From contig NZ_CP026004.1 in the NCBI RefSeq assembly GCF_003086895.1, forward strand, positions 498,084 to 562,083: 64,000 nucleotides of DNA. The letters are read 5' to 3'. The position numbers were made by a program, and so were the translations under genes. Below, one piece after another: positions 52,017 to 61,304 of this stretch. The notes under the pieces are model-generated. The model was not told the origin of the DNA and did not search any database. It saw only the letters and a program-made list of their open reading frames with translations. Origin of the DNA: Stenotrophomonas sp. ESTM1D_MKCIP4_1. GTDB taxonomy: Bacteria; Pseudomonadota; Gammaproteobacteria; Xanthomonadales; Xanthomonadaceae. Within the stretch, counting starts at the first letter, position 1. Every line of letters starts with the position of its first letter.

Positions 52017-53065
52017 TCGACCTGGGCGCGCTGCGCAGCAACTACCGGCTGGCCCGCGAACTGGGCGGCGGCAAGGCGCTGGCGGTGGTCAAGGCCGATG
52101 CCTATGGCCACGGCGCGGTGCGCTGTGCCCAGGCGCTGGAAGGTGAGGCCGATGGCTTTGCGGTGGCCACGATTGAAGAAGCGCTGGAACTGCGCCAGGC
52201 CGGCATCCGCGCGCCGATCCTGCTGCTGGAAGGCATCTTCGAGGCCAGCGAGCTGCCCCAGGTGGCCGAGCATGACCTGTGGTTCTCGGTGGGCTCGGCG
52301 TGGCAGCTGGAGGCGCTGGCCGCCTTCGACAGCCCGCGCCCGCTGACGGTGTGGCTGAAGCTGGACAGCGGCATGCACCGGCTGGGCCTGGACGTGGCCG
52401 GCTTCCGCGCCGCGCACGCGCGCCTGTCGGCGCTGCCGCAGGTGGAGCGCATCGTGATGATGACCCACCTGGCGCGTGCCGATGAGCTGGACAGCGAGCG
52501 CACCCACGAACAGGCCGCCACCTTCAAGGCGGCCATCGACGGCCTGCAGGGCGAGACCAGCGTGTGCAACTCGCCGGCCCTGCTGGGCTGGCCGGACGTG
52601 CGCAGCGACTGGGTGCGGCCGGGCCTGATGCTGTACGGGGCCAACCCGCTGCCGGACGACACCACGCTGACCGCGCGCCTGCGCCCGGTGATGACCATGC
52701 AGTCGAAGGTGATCGCCGAACGCTGGATCGAAGCCGGCGAGCCGGTGGGATATGGCGCCCGCTTCGTGGCCAAGGCGCGTACCCGCGTGGGCGTGGTCGC
52801 GCTGGGGTATGCGGACGGTTACCCGCAGTTCGCGCCGAACGGCACCCCGGTGCTGATCGATGGGCAGCCCGGTGGGCTGATCGGCCGGGTGTCGATGGAC
52901 ATGCTGACCGTGGACCTGCCCCCCCATGCGCAGGCCGGCATCGGCAGCGTGGTGGAACTGTGGGGCAGCGCACCGACCCTGGCCGAACTGGCCCCGCGCT
53001 GCGGCGTCAGTGCGTACCAGCTGCCGTGCGCGGTCAAGCGCGTGGCCCGGGTCTACCAGGGGTGA
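51995..53065 (+). CDS. dadX: Catabolic alanine racemase DadX
   Basis: A 356-residue PLP enzyme interconverting L- and D-alanine. The PLP lysine is Lys33 in [10 protein letters not shown] and the second catalytic residue Tyr253 in VGYGARF, matching E. coli DadX numbering. LGYADGY and GRVSMDML are conserved. It overlaps dadA by 22 bp, and the context makes it the catabolic (DadX) racemase. A second anabolic Alr could exist elsewhere. Confidence 0.94.
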   Translation: MRPARALIDLGALRSNYRLARELGGGKALAVVKADAYGHGAVRCAQALEGEADGFAVATIEEALELRQAGIRAPILLLEGIFEASELPQVAEHDLWFSVGSAWQLEALAAFDSPRPLTVWLKLDSGMHRLGLDVAGFRAAHARLSALPQVERIVMMTHLARADELDSERTHEQAATFKAAIDGLQGETSVCNSPALLGWPDVRSDWVRPGLMLYGANPLPDDTTLTARLRPVMTMQSKVIAERWIEAGEPVGYGARFVAKARTRVGVVALGYADGYPQFAPNGTPVLIDGQPGGLIGRVSMDMLTVDLPPHAQAGIGSVVELWGSAPTLAELAPRCGVSAYQLPCAVKRVARVYQG

Positions 53066-53069
53066 GGTG

Positions 53070-53164
53070 ATGCCGGCCAGCGGCCGGCACTACCGTGCAG
53101 CGCTCTGGTATCGGCAGGTTTTTCGCGCGGTGCCGGAAAGGCACCAACCAAGGTTGGCAGCTAC
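53070..53164. repeat. SMAG-type palindromes after dadX
   Basis: ATGCCGGCCAGCGGCCGGCA + CTACC just after the dadX stop, and CACCAACCAAGGTTGGCAGCTAC at 53142-53164. They lie between convergent genes. Confidence 0.8.
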
Positions 53165-53221
53165 CACGGCAGGCCGCGCCTGGACTTGGTCCATCGGCAT
53201 CGAGACGATGCCGGCCAACGA

Positions 53222-53788
53222 TCAGCGTGCGGCAGTCGCCTGCGTGGTCAGCTGGCGCTTCACCCAGTCATCGATCAGGCGCTTCTCGAAGCGCAGCGGG
53301 TCGCTGTCGCTGCGCAGCCCGATGTTGTGCAGGTAGCCGCTGTCGCTCAGCTTGGCCTCGCCTTCGTCGACGATGCGGCCGCTGGCGTCCTTCAGCGTGT
53401 ACTGCAGGGTGATTCGCGGCGGGTAGATGTCGCGCATGATCCGGATGTTGTCGGCACGCGGGCCGTGCCACGGCTCGTAATCGCCGGCACGCTTGATGTC
53501 CACCAGGGTCACGTCCAGAGTCTGCCCGGGCTGCAACGGCTTGGCCGCCGCCGTCTGCACGTGGCGCGCCAGCTGCTTCACCCAGTCGCCACGCTGCGCC
53601 TCGAAGCGGTTGGTGCTCTGGCGGATTTCGGTGAAGTTGGCCGGATCGTCCCACTTCACGCTCACCGGGCCATCGGCCTGCAGTGCCCGCGGTGCCTGCG
53701 GATCGGTAACGGTGCGCGGCGCGGCGGCGGCGCTGCCCACAGCCAGGGCGCCGGCCATGAGCAGGGCGGCGCAGAGCGAACGGTTCAT
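53222..53788 (-). CDS. Exported DUF3016 protein
   Basis: A 188-residue periplasmic protein. The signal peptide is about 1-22 (MNRSLCAALLMAGALAVGSA). The DUF3016 domain follows: VSVKWDDPANFTEIRQSTNR, GDWVKQLARHV, LDVTLVDIKRAGDYEPWHG, ADNIRIMRDIYPPRITLQY. An AGGAG Shine-Dalgarno lies before the ATG. Function unknown. It is divergent from the hybrid kinase at 53962. Confidence 0.87.
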   Translation of the reverse strand: MNRSLCAALLMAGALAVGSAAAAPRTVTDPQAPRALQADGPVSVKWDDPANFTEIRQSTNRFEAQRGDWVKQLARHVQTAAAKPLQPGQTLDVTLVDIKRAGDYEPWHGPRADNIRIMRDIYPPRITLQYTLKDASGRIVDEGEAKLSDSGYLHNIGLRSDSDPLRFEKRLIDDWVKRQLTTQATAAR

Positions 53789-53961
53789 GACGGTCTCCTG
53801 CGTCCCAGGGGCGGGACGGTTGAGGGGTACAGGGCGAGTGTGATCCTGCTGCCGGGCGCCAGCAATGGCCAATTGCGTCATATGCGACACCAGTTGTCGC
53901 CAATTCATCGTCGTCAAGTGTGACTGACGACGCTTGACGCTGTGAATACGCGCTCTGGAAG

Positions 53962-56022
53962 ATGCTGTACCTCCACCCGGTCGGTTCCCCCACGCCCTTG
54001 TCCACACTGCCGCCCCTCGCGGAGCGCCCGCCCTTGATGGCGGCGGCGCCCGAACCCGACCTGCACCACGGCGTGCTTGAGCGCATCAATGCTGGCTTCT
54101 GCGTGATCCAGGTGCTGTTCGACGGCGATCAGGCGGTGGACTACCGTTTCCTGGAGGTCAACGAGGCCTTCGAGCGCCACACCGGGTTGAAGGGGGCGCA
54201 GGGCAAGCGCATGACCGCGCTGGAACCGCAGCACGAAAGCGAGTGGTTCCGCATCTACGGTGACGTGGCGCGCACCGGCCAGCCGGCGCAGTTCGAGATG
54301 GATGCGCGTGCACTGGGGCGCTCGTTCGCGGTGGATGCCGTGCGCGTGGGTGAGCCGGGCGAGAACATGGTGGGCATCCTGTTCTTCGATGTGACCGCAC
54401 GCAAGCAGATCGAAGTGGAACTGGGCGAAAGCGAGGCGCGCTTCAGTGCGCTGGCCGACGGCCTGCCGATGCCGGTCTGGGTGCTGGACGAGCGCGGCCA
54501 CGCCCGTTTCGTCAACAGCGCCTTCAGCGAATTCTTCGGCGGCGACGAAACCCGCGTGCCGGAAGACGTGTGGCGCGGCCTGGTGCATCCGGACGATGCG
54601 TCGGTGTTCGAGTACGAACTGCAGGAAGCCTTGAAGGCGCAACGTTCGATGCATGCGCTGGTGCGTGCACGGCGGGCCGACGGGCAATGGCGCTGGCTGG
54701 AAATGAACGCGCGGCCGCGTTTCTCGCGCATGGGCCGCTTCATCGGCCTGGCCGGCAGCAGCCCGGACGTGACCGAGCGCCGCGAAATCGAACTGGCCCG
54801 CGAAGAACTGCTGCAGTCCGAGCGGGCGGCGCGCAGTGCTGCGGAAAACATGGCGCGGCTGAAGGATGAGTTTCTGGCCACGCTGTCGCATGAACTGCGG
54901 ACTCCGCTGACCACCATCCTGGGCTGGAGCGAACTGCTGCTGCAGCGCGTGGACAACACTAGCCCGCTGTTCAAGGGCCTGAACGTGATTGCCAGCAGTG
55001 CGACGGCGCAGAAGCGGCTGATCTCGGACATGCTGGACCTGAGCAGCATGCTGCTGGGCAAGGTGCAGCTGGAAGTGGAAGTGCTGGACCTGCGCCTGCA
55101 GCTGGGCGAAGCCCTCGGCGCACAGGAACCGGTGGCCGAGGGCAAGGCGCTGGACGTCAGCCTGCAGCTGCCCGAACAGCCCTGCCTGGTGCTGGGCGAT
55201 GCCACCCGCCTGCAGCAGGTGCTGTGGAACCTGCTGTCCAACGCCATCAAGTTCACCCCGGCCGAAGGCCGCATCGAGGCGGAGCTGCGCGCAGATGGCG
55301 CCTACTGGGCCATCACCCTGCACGATACCGGCGATGGCATCGCGCCCGAATTCCTGCACCACCTGTTCAGCCGCTTCCGCCAGGCCGATGGCACCACCAC
55401 GCGTCGCCATGGGGGGTTGGGCCTGGGCCTGGCCATCGTGCAGCAGCTGGTCGAGCTGCATGGCGGCACGGTCAGCGCGGCCAGCGAAGGCCATGGCCAT
55501 GGCTCGACGTTCACCGTGCGCCTGCCGCAGTACCTGCCCGACGCCGACCGCCGCCCGCTGCGCGAAGTGTTCAGTGGACCGATCCTGGAACCGATGGTGG
55601 TCGAACCCTATCCGCTGCGCGGTCTGAACGTGCTGGCGGTGGAAGACCAGCCGGAAGTGCTGGAATACCTGCGGCGCATGCTGGAAGAGCAGGGCGCCAG
55701 TGTTTCCGGCGTCAGTTCGGCCGGCGAAGCGTTGGCCCTGCTGGCCGACAGCGGCCACCTGCAGTACCACGTGATGCTCACCGACATCGGCATGCCGGGC
55801 ATGGATGGGTACGGCCTGGTGCGTACGCTGCGCGAGGATATGGGCGTGGAGGCCGCCGAGCTGCCCGCGGTGGCAGTGACCGCGCTGGCACGCGCCGATG
55901 ACCGCCGCCGCGCGCTTGCGTCCGGTTTCCAGGAGCACGTGGCCAAGCCCTATTCGGTGGCGCAGCTGGTGTCTGCGGTGCGCAGCGTGCAGCCGATGCG
56001 CGCGGCCAACGCATTGCACTGA
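53962..56022 (+). CDS. Hybrid sensor histidine kinase (PAS-PAS-HisKA-HATPase-REC)
   Basis: A 686-residue soluble kinase with no TM helices. PAS-like domains lie at about 35-150 and 155-275 (VFNSAFSEFFGGDETRVPEDVW-type segment). HisKA has His310 in FLATLSHELRTPLTTILG. HATPase_c has NLLSNAIKFTP, DTGDGIAP and GGLGLGLAIVQQLVELHGG. A C-terminal receiver has Asp608 in MLTDIGMPGMDG and Lys in VAKPYSV. No output domain or adjacent regulator is visible, so a phosphotransfer partner must be elsewhere. An internal ATG at 54037 is an alternative start. Confidence 0.92.
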   Translation: MLYLHPVGSPTPLSTLPPLAERPPLMAAAPEPDLHHGVLERINAGFCVIQVLFDGDQAVDYRFLEVNEAFERHTGLKGAQGKRMTALEPQHESEWFRIYGDVARTGQPAQFEMDARALGRSFAVDAVRVGEPGENMVGILFFDVTARKQIEVELGESEARFSALADGLPMPVWVLDERGHARFVNSAFSEFFGGDETRVPEDVWRGLVHPDDASVFEYELQEALKAQRSMHALVRARRADGQWRWLEMNARPRFSRMGRFIGLAGSSPDVTERREIELAREELLQSERAARSAAENMARLKDEFLATLSHELRTPLTTILGWSELLLQRVDNTSPLFKGLNVIASSATAQKRLISDMLDLSSMLLGKVQLEVEVLDLRLQLGEALGAQEPVAEGKALDVSLQLPEQPCLVLGDATRLQQVLWNLLSNAIKFTPAEGRIEAELRADGAYWAITLHDTGDGIAPEFLHHLFSRFRQADGTTTRRHGGLGLGLAIVQQLVELHGGTVSAASEGHGHGSTFTVRLPQYLPDADRRPLREVFSGPILEPMVVEPYPLRGLNVLAVEDQPEVLEYLRRMLEEQGASVSGVSSAGEALALLADSGHLQYHVMLTDIGMPGMDGYGLVRTLREDMGVEAAELPAVAVTALARADDRRRALASGFQEHVAKPYSVAQLVSAVRSVQPMRAANALH

Positions 56023-56067
56023 GCATTCACGGCAGATCGGCGAACCTGCCGGAAAGGAGGTTCACCG

Positions 56068-56358
56068 ATGTCCCGTATCGCGCCCCGCATCCATACCGAC
56101 CCGGCGCAGATCGCGCGCCTGGAAGCCCTGTTGCCGCAACTGGATGGTGAGCTGCAGGTGCAGCTGACCCTGCACGATGGCCGTCGCCTGCTGGGCACCG
56201 TGGCCGTGCGCCCGACGCTGCAGCAGTACCGCAACGAGGCCGGCGATGAAGGCAGCAACGGCCAGCTGCGCTTGGATGACTACGACACGCCGGTGCAGCA
56301 GCACCACGTCTGGCTGGATGAGATTGCCAGCGTCAGTCGGCTGCCGCCGAAAATCTGA
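56068..56358 (+). CDS. DUF3247 family protein (Sm-like fold in a Xanthomonas relative)
   Basis: A 96-residue protein: MSRIAPRIHTDPAQIARLEA, DGRRLLGTVAVRPTLQQYRN, NGQLRLDDYDTPVQQHHVWL. It matches the DUF3247 family, whose Xanthomonas campestris member has an Sm/Hfq-like beta-barrel structure as I recall. A strong AGGAGG Shine-Dalgarno lies before the ATG. Function unknown; RNA binding is only a fold-based thought. It follows the hybrid kinase by 45 bp. Confidence 0.85.
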   Translation: MSRIAPRIHTDPAQIARLEALLPQLDGELQVQLTLHDGRRLLGTVAVRPTLQQYRNEAGDEGSNGQLRLDDYDTPVQQHHVWLDEIASVSRLPPKI

Positions 56359-56361
56359 AGG

Positions 56362-56410
56362 CATCCACGCATGGCGTGGCTCTACCGTAGAGCAACGCCA
56401 TGCGTGATGG
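56362..56410. repeat. Two abutting SMAG palindromes, opposite orientation
   Basis: CATCCACGCATGGCGTGGCT + CTAC (56382-56385), then C, then GTAG (56387-56390) + AGCAACGCCATGCGTGATGG. They lie between convergent genes. Confidence 0.85.
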
Positions 56411-56419
56411 CTGCAGCGC

Positions 56420-56683
56420 CTAATGCTCGAATACGCTCGGAGTCGCCTCGAACCGGCGCGCGTAGGCACGCTCGTCGGCTACGCGGGCGACTTCCTCATC
56501 GGCCAGGTCCGGCGCGCCATAGACCGCATAGGCCACACTGCCATCGGCGCCATGCCCGACCTGGTGCAGGCGGTAACGCGAATGCCCACCACCGGTGTCC
56601 TCGGGGTAATGCACGGGCGGATGGCTGCCTTCCAGGTCCATTTCACTGTTGTCGACCACTCCACCGACGAACAAAGCGCGCAT
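56420..56683 (-). CDS. Small protein of unknown function (87 aa)
   Basis: An 87-residue protein, MRALFVGGVVDNSEMDLEGS, then PPVHYPEDTGGGHSRYRLHQ, VGHGADGSVAYAVYG and VADERAYARRFEATPSVFEH. An AGGAGA Shine-Dalgarno lies just upstream of the ATG. Soluble; no family recognised, though the composition is of a genuine folded protein. It is divergent from rsmC, with 158 bp between starts. Confidence 0.65.
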   Translation of the reverse strand: MRALFVGGVVDNSEMDLEGSHPPVHYPEDTGGGHSRYRLHQVGHGADGSVAYAVYGAPDLADEEVARVADERAYARRFEATPSVFEH

Positions 56684-56841
56684 GCAGGTTCTCCTGGGGT
56701 TGCTGGGGGGAGCCCCTACCCTGAACGCTTCGATGTTGTCGGCACATCAACGGCCCGTTGAAGTTTCGCAAAGCGGCCCGCCGGGGCCGGCGCGGTCAAG
56801 CCGGTACAATGGACGGCCCTACGCTTGAAGTACCCGCGCCG

Positions 56842-57906
56842 ATGGCCTCCAGCGACGACGCCCCCCTGCAGACCCTGTTCCTGCCGTTCAGCAACGGCAC
56901 CCTGCGCTGGCCCGAGGGGCCGGTGGCCTTCCTCCGTGCCCGTGATGGCTGGCCGCTGCGCGAAATCGCCGGCAACCGCGAAGTGCACTGCGAGCAGAGC
57001 TTCGCGCCGTTTGCCGCGCCGCTGCAGCAGGCCGCCGGCTGGACCGTCAGCGGCCAGCTCGACGATGCCGACGGCAAAGGCCGTTACCCGCTGGTGCTGG
57101 TGCTGCCGCCGCGCCAGCGTGAGGAGGCCCGCGCGCTGTTCGCCCGTGCCCTGGCGCTGGTGGCCGAGGGCGGCCGCATTGTGGCCTGCCAGTCCAACAA
57201 CGAAGGTGCACGCTCCGGCGAAGGCGACCTCAAGCAGCTGACCGGCCTCGGCGGCTGCCTGACCAAGAACCACTGCCGGGTGTACTGGACCGCGCCGTTG
57301 CAGGGCCAGCATGACGCCGACCTGGCCCAGCGCTGGAGCGCGCTGGATGCGGTGCGGCCGATCGTGGGCGGGCGCTTCCTCAGCCGCCCGGGCGTGTTTG
57401 CCTGGGACCGCATCGACCCAGCCTCGGCGCTGCTGGCCGAGCACCTGCCGGCCGACCTGGCCGGCCGTGCCGCCGACCTCGGTGCGGGCTATGGCTACCT
57501 GTCGCGCGAACTGCTGGAGCGCTGCCCGAAGATCACCGCGCTGGACCTGTATGAGGCCGAGCAGCGCGCACTGGCGTTGGCCGAACTGAACCTGGCACCG
57601 CCGCCACGCGCGCTGCCGCTGCGCTTCCTGTGGCGCGACGTCACCGCCGGCATCGAGCCGGGTTACGACGTCATCATCAGCAACCCGCCGTTCCACACGC
57701 CGTCGCGCGCCGACCGCCCCGATATCGGCCAGCGCTTCATTGCGGTGGCCGCACAGGCGCTGCGCCCAGGCGGCCGCCTGTACGTGGTGGCCAACCGCCA
57801 TCTGCCCTACGAACACACCCTCAACGACAGCTTCGGTGCGGTACGCGTGGTGGCCGAGCGCGATGGCTTCAAGCTGGTCGAGGCAGTGAAGGGGAAGGGC
57901 AAGTGA
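56842..57906 (+). CDS. rsmC: 16S rRNA m2G methyltransferase, RsmC type
   Basis: A 354-residue tandem methyltransferase-like protein of the RsmC/RlmG group. An N-terminal non-catalytic half is followed by a catalytic domain with SAM motif AADLGAGYGYLSREL and catalytic NPPFH (IISNPPFHTPSRAD). It methylates guanine N2 in 16S rRNA (G1207 in E. coli). The start is uncertain: ATG 56809 sits inside TACAAT (56805-56810), which looks like a -10 box, so ATG 56842 (MASSDDAPLQTLFLPF) is preferred. Its stop overlaps the rsuA GTG start, and a second modification gene following supports an rRNA role. Confidence 0.85.
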   Translation: MASSDDAPLQTLFLPFSNGTLRWPEGPVAFLRARDGWPLREIAGNREVHCEQSFAPFAAPLQQAAGWTVSGQLDDADGKGRYPLVLVLPPRQREEARALFARALALVAEGGRIVACQSNNEGARSGEGDLKQLTGLGGCLTKNHCRVYWTAPLQGQHDADLAQRWSALDAVRPIVGGRFLSRPGVFAWDRIDPASALLAEHLPADLAGRAADLGAGYGYLSRELLERCPKITALDLYEAEQRALALAELNLAPPPRALPLRFLWRDVTAGIEPGYDVIISNPPFHTPSRADRPDIGQRFIAVAAQALRPGGRLYVVANRHLPYEHTLNDSFGAVRVVAERDGFKLVEAVKGKGK

Positions 57907-58604
57907 AGCTGGTCAAGCACATCGCCAACCTGGGCTACGGCAGCCGCAAGCAGGTGCAGTGGATGTTCCGCGAAGGCCGCATCACCGATGCCGACGGCGA
58001 GGTGCTGTACGCCGATGACCAGGTGCCGCACGAGGCGATCCGGGTCGATGGCGAGCCGCTGGACCCGCCGCCGGGCCTGTCGCTGGCGTTGTACAAGCCG
58101 GCCGGTTACACCTGCTCGACCAAGGACACCGGTCGGTTGATCTACGATCTTCTGCCGCCGCGCTTCCGCGACCGCGACCCGGTGCTGTCCACCGTCGGCC
58201 GCCTGGACCGCGAGACCAGCGGCCTGCTGCTGCTGACCGACGATGGTGGCCTGCTGCACCGGATCATCTCGCCGAAGTCCAAGCTGCCCAAGGTCTATGA
58301 AGTGGAACTGGCCGAAGACCTGCGCGGCGATGAAGTGGCGCTGTTCGCCAGTGGCACGCTGATGCTGGAAGCGGAAAAGACGCCGCTGCTGCCGGCTGAG
58401 CTGGAGTTGCTCGGGCCGCGCACGGCACGCCTGGTGCTGCACGAAGGCCGCTACCACCAGGTGCGCCGCATGTTCGCTGCCACCGGCAACCACGTGCAGG
58501 GCCTGCACCGCAGCCGCGTGGGCGGCCTGGACCTGCAGGGGCTGCAGGAAGGGCAATGGCGGATGCTGGGCGCCACCGACCTGGACACCCTGTTCGCTCC
58601 ATGA
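57903..58604 (+). CDS. rsuA: 16S rRNA pseudouridine-516 synthase RsuA
   Basis: A 233-residue pseudouridine synthase. An N-terminal S4 RNA-binding domain (about 1-55: VKHIANLGYGSRKQVQWMF) is followed by a catalytic domain with Asp102 in GRLDRETSG, the same number as in E. coli RsuA. YKPAGYTCSTKD and EGRYHQVRRMFAATGNHV are RsuA-like. The start is GTG, overlapping the rsmC stop (GTGA). Its own stop overlaps the HAD gene (ATGA), so three frames are coupled. Confidence 0.92.
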   Translation: MKLVKHIANLGYGSRKQVQWMFREGRITDADGEVLYADDQVPHEAIRVDGEPLDPPPGLSLALYKPAGYTCSTKDTGRLIYDLLPPRFRDRDPVLSTVGRLDRETSGLLLLTDDGGLLHRIISPKSKLPKVYEVELAEDLRGDEVALFASGTLMLEAEKTPLLPAELELLGPRTARLVLHEGRYHQVRRMFAATGNHVQGLHRSRVGGLDLQGLQEGQWRMLGATDLDTLFAP

Positions 58605-59284
58605 CCGCCATCGCTGCGCTGCCCTTCCTCCCGGACGCCGTCATCTTCGACATGGACGGCCTGATGATCGACAGCGAGCGGGTGTCGATCGCCTGCTGGA
58701 GTGAAGCGGCCGGGGAACTCGGCTTGCCGCTGGATGCAACTTTCTTCGTGCGCATGGTCGGCCTGGGTGACCGTGACAGCCAGGCGCTGCTGCGCGGGCA
58801 GGGCGTATCGGACGCGATGATCGGGACGATGGCGGCGCGCTGCCACGACCTGTACGAAGCACGCACGCAGACCGGCCTGCCGCTGCGGCCGGGCATCCTG
58901 GAACTGCTGGACCTGCTGAAGGCCCATGGCATTCCGCGCGCGGTGGCCACCACCACGCGGCAGCCCCGGGCCAACCGCAAGCTGGCCGCGACCGGGCTGT
59001 TGCCCTATTTCGATGCGGTCATCACCAGCGGCGACGTCGCCCACCCGAAGCCGGCGCCGGACATCTACCTGCTGGCCGCACAGCGGCTGGGCAAGGCGCC
59101 GGAACGCTGCCTGGCGCTGGAGGATTCACCGGCCGGCACGCGCGCGGCCGTGGCCGCCGGGATGACCGTGATCCAGGTACCGGACCTGGTGCCTCCGGAT
59201 GAAGCACAGCGCGCCCTGGGGCACCGCATCGTCGGCTCGCTGGTGGACGCCCACGCCCTGCTGGTGCCGCTGCTGCCGAAATAG
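58601..59284 (+). CDS. HAD-superfamily phosphatase (beta-phosphoglucomutase-like)
   Basis: A 227-residue HAD-IA hydrolase. The nucleophile and acid are Asp17 and Asp19 in FDMDGLMIDSE. A helical cap follows, then motif II in VATTTRQPR, Lys in HPKPAPDIY and motif IV in ALEDSPAGTRAAVAAGM. Small phosphorylated sugars or sugar-phosphate by-products are the usual substrates; the specific one is unknown. It is the third gene of the rsmC-rsuA unit with a 4-base overlap. Confidence 0.9.
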   Translation: MTAIAALPFLPDAVIFDMDGLMIDSERVSIACWSEAAGELGLPLDATFFVRMVGLGDRDSQALLRGQGVSDAMIGTMAARCHDLYEARTQTGLPLRPGILELLDLLKAHGIPRAVATTTRQPRANRKLAATGLLPYFDAVITSGDVAHPKPAPDIYLLAAQRLGKAPERCLALEDSPAGTRAAVAAGMTVIQVPDLVPPDEAQRALGHRIVGSLVDAHALLVPLLPK

Positions 59285-59287
59285 CCG

Positions 59288-59380
59288 GTAGGTGCCGACC
59301 GTTGGTCGGCACGCTTCACCGCTCTCGCCGGGCATGGCCCGGCGCTACCGCTCTGGTAGGTGCCGACCGCTGGTCGGCAC
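59288..59380. repeat. Three SMAG-type palindromes
   Basis: GTAGGTGCCGACCGTTGGTC... at 59288, CCGGGCATGGCCCGGCGCTAC at about 59329-59348, and GTAGGTGCCGACCGCTGGTC... at 59356. They fill the gap between the convergent HAD and fabB genes. Confidence 0.85.
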
Positions 59381-59389
59381 GCCTTTCAA

Positions 59390-60598
59390 TCAAACGCGGC
59401 CGAACACCAGCGCCGCGTTCGTGCCACCGAAACCGAAGCTGTTGGACATCACTGTATCCAGCTTCTGCTCGCGGCTTTCGCGCAGGATCGGGAAGCTTTC
59501 CACCGCCGGATCCAGCTCGGCGATGTTGGCCGAACCGGCCACGAACCCATCGCGCATCATCAGCAGGCAGTAGATCGCCTCGTGCACGCTGGCCGCGCCC
59601 AGCGAGTGGCCGGACAGTGCCTTGGTCGACGACAGCGGCGGTACCGCATCGCCGAACACTTCGCGGATCGCCCCCAGCTCGGTCACGTCGCCCAGCGGGG
59701 TCGAGGTGCCGTGGGTGTTGAGGTAATCCAGCGGACGGTCGACGTTCTGCAGTGCCATCTTCATGCAGCGCACCGCGCCTTCGCCGGACGGGGCCACCAT
59801 GTCGGCGCCGTCGGAGGTGACGCCATAGCCGATCAGTTCGGCATGAATGCGTGCGCCGCGGGCGACCGCGTGGTCGTAGTCTTCCAGTACCAGCATGCCG
59901 CCGCCTCCGGCGATGACGAAGCCGTCGCGGTCCTTGTCATACGGGCGCGACGCGCTGGCCGGGGTGTCGTTGAAGCTGGTGGACAGCGCGCCCATCGCAT
60001 CGAACATCACGCTCATCGACCAGTGCAGGTCCTCGCCGCCGCCGGCGAACATGATGTCCTGTGCGCCGTGGCGGATCATGTCCGCGGCCGCACCGATGCA
60101 GTGCGCCGAGGTCGCGCAGGCGGCCGACAGCGAATAGCTGACGCCCTTGATCTGGAACGCGGTGGCCAGGCAGGCCGATACGGTGGAGCACATCGTGCGC
60201 GGCACCATGTACGGACCGACCTTGCGCACGCCACGGCTGCGCAGCAGGTCGACAGCGCCCACCTGCCATTCGCTGGAACCACCGCCGGAGCCGGCGATCA
60301 GGCCGGTACGCAGTGCGCTCACCTGTTCCGGCGACAAGCCGGCATCGGCGATCGCATCGCGCATGGCGATGTAGGCGAAAGCCGCCGCATCGCTCATGAA
60401 GCGCTTCTGCTTGCGGTCGATCTGCGCATCCAGGTCCAGGTCCACGCGGCCACCGATCTGGCTGCGCAGGCCGGCTTCGGCGTGGTCGGGCAGCGCGGTG
60501 ATGCCGGCACGGCCTTCGCGCAGTGCGGAGGAAACGGTGTCCAGATCATTGCCCAGGCAGGAGGTCATGCCCATGCCGGTGATGACGACGCGACGCAT
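59390..60598 (-). CDS. fabB: 3-oxoacyl-ACP synthase I FabB
   Basis: A 402-residue condensing enzyme that elongates unsaturated acyl chains. The catalytic triad is Cys161 ([11 protein letters not shown]), His296 ([11 protein letters not shown]) and His331 (ALSGHSLGA). [20 protein letters not shown] and [14 protein letters not shown] are typical. Its start touches the fabA stop (one-base overlap), so fabA-fabB form an operon, as in Pseudomonas and other gammaproteobacteria. Confidence 0.95.
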   Translation of the reverse strand: MRRVVITGMGMTSCLGNDLDTVSSALREGRAGITALPDHAEAGLRSQIGGRVDLDLDAQIDRKQKRFMSDAAAFAYIAMRDAIADAGLSPEQVSALRTGLIAGSGGGSSEWQVGAVDLLRSRGVRKVGPYMVPRTMCSTVSACLATAFQIKGVSYSLSAACATSAHCIGAAADMIRHGAQDIMFAGGGEDLHWSMSVMFDAMGALSTSFNDTPASASRPYDKDRDGFVIAGGGGMLVLEDYDHAVARGARIHAELIGYGVTSDGADMVAPSGEGAVRCMKMALQNVDRPLDYLNTHGTSTPLGDVTELGAIREVFGDAVPPLSSTKALSGHSLGAASVHEAIYCLLMMRDGFVAGSANIAELDPAVESFPILRESREQKLDTVMSNSFGFGGTNAALVFGRV

Positions 60599-61113
60599 CA
60601 GAAGCTCCCGGTTTCAGTGAACAGGCCCACGCGCAGGTCGCGGGCGTTGTAGATCTCGCGGTCATCCACGTACATGCGGGCGTCGGCCTGGGCCATCACC
60701 AGCTTGCGGTTGATGACGCGGGTGATGTCGATCTCGTAGCGCACGAGCTTGGCTTCCGGCAGCACCTGGCCGGTGAACTTCACCTCGCCGCAGCCCAGAG
60801 CGCGGCCCTTGCCGGGTGCGCCCAGCCAGGTCAGGTAGAAGCCGGTCAGCTGCCACATGGCATCCAGGCCCAGGCAGCCGGGCATCACCGGGTCGCCGAT
60901 GAAGTGGCAGCCGAAGAACCACAGGTCCGGGCGGATATCCAGTTCGGCACGTACCATGCCCTTGCCATGCGGTCCGCCGTCCTCGCGGATGTCGGTGATG
61001 CGGTCGAACATCAGCATCGGATCGTTGGGCAGACGGCCGGCGGCGGCGCCGAACAGTTCACCGCGGGCGCTGGCCAGCAGCTGGTCGCGGTTGAACGCGT
61101 GGAGACGAGTCAT
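60598..61113 (-). CDS. fabA: 3-hydroxydecanoyl-ACP dehydratase/isomerase FabA
   Basis: A 171-residue bifunctional enzyme that introduces the cis double bond in anaerobic unsaturated fatty acid synthesis. The active site is His70 in [12 protein letters not shown] and Asp84 in GLDAMWQL. The size is standard. The ATG at 61113 gives [20 protein letters not shown], the usual N-terminus. It is divergent from dinB; no clear regulator dyad was found in the 191-bp gap. Confidence 0.95.
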   Translation of the reverse strand: MTRLHAFNRDQLLASARGELFGAAAGRLPNDPMLMFDRITDIREDGGPHGKGMVRAELDIRPDLWFFGCHFIGDPVMPGCLGLDAMWQLTGFYLTWLGAPGKGRALGCGEVKFTGQVLPEAKLVRYEIDITRVINRKLVMAQADARMYVDDREIYNARDLRVGLFTETGSF

Positions 61114-61304
61114 GGAAAGCGCATTCCTGGGAGCGAAAACAAGGCAACAAGTCCCCGAGCATGCACGACGGTTGCAACGGGAATCAAACCGCCTCACCGT
61201 ACGCGTGCGTAGTGTTTTCCCTTGGAATCACGCATCCCGTTGATGCACAACGACCATACTTTGCCGTCTGGACCGGTACGGTGCAGGTATGATGTTGGCC
61301 AACC

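Noticed and set aside
53914..56019. Long minus-strand frame (701 codons) opposite the hybrid kinase
   Set aside because: Antisense shadow of a gene with complete kinase and receiver motifs.
61114..61304. LexA or FabR/DesT-type operator between fabA and dinB
   Set aside because: No dyad of either type could be recognised; TATGAT at 61288 may be a -10 box but lacks a matching -35.
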